DNA of 26,103 nt from CAZDAM01 sp964503595 (GTDB lineage Bacteria > Muiribacteriota > UBA6191). Shown piece after piece: positions 24,047 through 26,103 of this stretch; the stretch's first letter is position 1; each line of letters opens with the position of its first letter. The stretch covers positions 1-26,103 of the forward strand of contig CAZDAM010000047.1 in the NCBI GenBank assembly GCA_964503595.1, given 5' to 3'. The notes under the pieces were generated by a model. The model saw only the letters and a list, made by a program, of their open reading frames with translations. It was not told where the DNA came from and ran no database searches. Both the position numbers and the translations under genes were made by a program.

Positions 24047-24803
24047 CATGAAAGCCTCCCCAGTCTGGTTTGAGGAGGTGTCTTCGGGCCTGATTCATCT
24101 TTGGCTTCATGAGCCAGGCATGAGAAATGCCATGACCTGGCGGATGGCAGAAAAGATGCCCGAGGTCTTAGAAAAGATTGAGGAAAGAAAACCTCATCTG
24201 GTTGTGATTCGTGGCATGGAAGGCTGCTTTTCCGCTGGCGGAGATTTTGCCTTTCTCAAGGCAAGGCTTTCCTGTGAAGTGAATGAAAATGTCAGAACCA
24301 TGCTTCAGTATTATCGCAGTTTTCTGAAAATCCGGGAACTTTCGTCCATGACTGTCGCCGTGATGGAAAATGCGGCCATTGGAGCTGGTCTCTGTTTTGC
24401 CCTGGCCTGTGACGAAAGAATCGTCACTTCAGACTGCCGGATAGCCCTGAATTTTCTGAAACTGGGCATTTCCCCAGGGATGGGAGCATGGCCGCTGGCT
24501 TCCAGGGTTCTGCCTCCCCAGATTGCCCGGAGTCTTTTGCAGAGTGGTCGAAGAGTTCTGGGATGTGATTTTTTTGAATGGGGTGGAGCCCGCTTCCTGG
24601 TTCAGTCCGATGAGGAAATCGAAGTTGCTTTAAGGGAGCTTGAGTCCGAGGTAAAAGGGGTTTCTCCCCTAGCCATGCGGAGTATGAAGAGAGAGGCCGA
24701 ACTGGGTTTGAACCTTGAGGATCACCTGATTTTTGAAGCCGAAGCCCAGGCCAGTTGTTTTGCAAGTACGGAATTCCGACAGAAAATGGATGAACTCTCA
24801 TAA
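24036..24803 (+). CDS. Crotonase-fold (enoyl-CoA hydratase/isomerase family) protein
   Basis: 255 residues, normal crotonase length. The first oxyanion-hole segment is CFSAGGDFAFLK (about 66-77) and the second is ENAAIGAGLCFALACDERIV (about 110-129), the usual acyl-CoA binding features. The general acid/base glutamates of hydratases are not conserved: the GGGCE position reads GAGLC, and the PE before LG..PG reads NF. It is therefore unlikely to be a standard hydratase and could be an isomerase, hydrolase or decarboxylase of acyl-CoA. It overlaps the gene before it, linking it to the membrane protein; an ATG at 24048 would remove the overlap. Confidence 0.85.
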   Translation: MSPDMKASPVWFEEVSSGLIHLWLHEPGMRNAMTWRMAEKMPEVLEKIEERKPHLVVIRGMEGCFSAGGDFAFLKARLSCEVNENVRTMLQYYRSFLKIRELSSMTVAVMENAAIGAGLCFALACDERIVTSDCRIALNFLKLGISPGMGAWPLASRVLPPQIARSLLQSGRRVLGCDFFEWGGARFLVQSDEEIEVALRELESEVKGVSPLAMRSMKREAELGLNLEDHLIFEAEAQASCFASTEFRQKMDELS

Positions 24804-24829
24804 AAGTTGTGATTGAATCACCAAAACTT
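24804..24829 (+). other. Stem-loop before aspS
   Basis: AAGTT-GTGAT / ATCAC-CAA-AACTT forms a bulged hairpin in the short gap between the crotonase stop and aspS, followed by a short T5 run. It may be a weak terminator or leader structure. Confidence 0.3.
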
Positions 24830-24854
24830 GGTCCATTTTTAAAGGAAACGTTTC

Positions 24855-26103
24855 ATGCTGCGCACTCATCATCTGGGAGAGTTAGGGGAAGAACTTGTTG
24901 GGAAGACGGTCACGGTTTGTGGCTGGGCTGAACGGGTTCGGGAAGTTGGGGGAATCGCATTCCTCTCCATGCGGGATCGCTATGGTACGCTTCAGCTTTC
25001 TTTTGAAGAAATGGCCTCTGAAGCCAAAGCTGTGGGTCGTGAAGACTGTGTCCAGGCTACCGGAACCCTGGTTTTGCGGCCTCACGAGAACCGTACAGAT
25101 GCAATCAACGGCCATTTCGAGCTTCAGGTTGAGAGCTTCCGGGTCCTCAATAAATCTCTGACACCTCCCTTTATCATTGATGATCGCAGTGAAATCAACG
25201 AAGAACTTCGTCTGAAATACCGCTATCTGGATCTGCGTCGAAGCTTCATGAAAAACAACATGATTTTCCGTCATAAGGTGGCTGAATCGGTTCGCCAGTC
25301 CCTCAATGCCATGGATTTCACGGAAGTGGAAACTCCTATGCTGATGAAGTCAACTCCGGAAGGCGCGCGGGATTTTTTGGTTCCATCAAGAGTCTATCCC
25401 GGCCAGTTTTTTGCTCTTCCTCAGTCCCCTCAGCTTTACAAGCAGATCCTTCAGGTGGCTGGAATGGATCGCTACTACCAGTTTGCGAAATGTTTTAGGG
25501 ATGAGGATAATCGCAAGGACAGGCAGCTTGTACATACCCAGATCGATCTGGAGATGTCCTTTGTCGAGCAGGATGATGTTTTCCATGTTGTGGAGAACTT
25601 TTTGGGGAACCTGTTTCAGGAAGTTCTGGGAGTTTCGATTGAAAAGAGCTTTCTGAGGCTGACTTATGATGAATGTATCCGCCGGTTTGGGCTCGATAAG
25701 CCCGATCTGCGTTTTGGGATGGAGCTCTTTGATTTGCATGAAATCTTTTCCGGATCTGACTACCCCGGATTCATGGAAGTCCTGGCATCCGGGGGCCGAA
25801 TCTGCGGTCTGACGGCCAAGAGTGGAGCGGATCTTTCCAGAAAAGAACTCGATGCCTTTTCCGAAGTCGCCAGGACCTACAAGGCCAAGGGGGCTTTCTT
25901 CGTGAAATTCCAGAATGGTGAGTTTACCTCCGGTGCAGCGAAGTACATTCCTCAGAACCAGATTGAAGCTCTCAAGGCTCTGAGTGGAATTGAGGAAGGA
26001 GATCTGATCCTTTTTGTCGCGGATCGTCAGGACGTTGCTTCTACTGCGATGGGCTGGATTCGCAATGCGATTGCTCAGAAGATGGATCTGGTTGAGGAAA
26101 GTG
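24855..26103 (+). CDS. aspS: Aspartyl-tRNA synthetase, 3'-truncated by the window edge
   Basis: The first 416 residues of about 590. The ATG at 24855 follows AAAGGAAACG. The anticodon-binding OB domain opens with RTHHLGELGEELVGKTVTV and CGWAERVREVGG. The class II catalytic core has LRLKYRYLDLRR, TPEGARDFLVPSR (motif 1 region), ALPQSPQLYKQ, FAKCFRDEDNRKDRQ (motif 2) and TQIDLEMSF. The bacterial GAD insertion domain begins near residue 290. The enzyme charges tRNA-Asp. Residue 31, which is His in non-discriminating and Leu in discriminating enzymes, is Val here, so tRNA-Asn charging cannot be decided. Only the end is missing; the visible part is intact. Confidence 0.96.
   Translation, partial: MLRTHHLGELGEELVGKTVTVCGWAERVREVGGIAFLSMRDRYGTLQLSFEEMASEAKAVGREDCVQATGTLVLRPHENRTDAINGHFELQVESFRVLNKSLTPPFIIDDRSEINEELRLKYRYLDLRRSFMKNNMIFRHKVAESVRQSLNAMDFTEVETPMLMKSTPEGARDFLVPSRVYPGQFFALPQSPQLYKQILQVAGMDRYYQFAKCFRDEDNRKDRQLVHTQIDLEMSFVEQDDVFHVVENFLGNLFQEVLGVSIEKSFLRLTYDECIRRFGLDKPDLRFGMELFDLHEIFSGSDYPGFMEVLASGGRICGLTAKSGADLSRKELDAFSEVARTYKAKGAFFVKFQNGEFTSGAAKYIPQNQIEALKALSGIEEGDLILFVADRQDVASTAMGWIRNAIAQKMDLVEES

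Overview
The window comes from a diderm (Gram-negative) bacterium of mid-range base composition. This is supported by an Omp85-type beta-barrel (patatin PlpD-like type Vd autotransporter), an RND efflux pump with its periplasmic adaptor, and many signal peptides. I cannot name the phylum from sequence alone. The content (gingipain-type C25 peptidase, a DUF1800/DUF1501 pair, secreted MORN repeats, a secreted FCP1-like phosphatase) suggests a poorly sampled lineage. Genes are mostly ordinary and densely packed. No phage, insertion sequence, CRISPR array or integron was seen.

Layout. 1-153 may be the tail of a + strand gene. 317-2560 (-) is an asparaginase with a C-terminal extension, followed by a YjfP-like esterase. 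Divergent from it, 2627-3697 (+) is an aspartate-semialdehyde-dehydrogenase homologue that has apparently lost its catalytic residues. A Fur/PerR/Irr-type regulator (3752-4174) follows, with a perfect -35 box and probably a leaderless mRNA. After a frameshifted small - strand ORF, 4579-10048 holds a promoter and a three-gene operon: secreted NIF/FCP1-type phosphatase, HlyD-type adaptor, RND pump.

A convergent - strand operon (15199 to 10027) encodes a DUF1800 protein, a Tat-exported DUF1501 protein and a secreted MORN-repeat protein, each joined to the next by a 4-base stop/start overlap. 15310-16365 (-) is the tRNA uridine hydroxylase TrhO, divergent from the PlpD-like patatin autotransporter (16433-18616). 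A - strand tRNA operon (Ile-CAU, Glu-UUC, Glu-UUC) has a near-consensus promoter and an intrinsic terminator. 19186-21246 is a secreted C25 cysteine peptidase closed by a strong terminator.

21367-22314 (-) is a stand-alone LON substrate-binding-domain protein plus a small downstream gene that has no canonical start codon and carries a one-base frameshift. Divergent from it are an unrecognised multi-pass membrane protein, a 110-residue unknown and a crotonase-fold protein lacking the hydratase glutamates, in a tight cluster. The window ends inside aspS.

The best candidates for something undescribed are the secreted FCP1-like phosphatase fused by operon to an RND pump, the coupled DUF1800-DUF1501-MORN cassette, and the ASADH pseudoenzyme.
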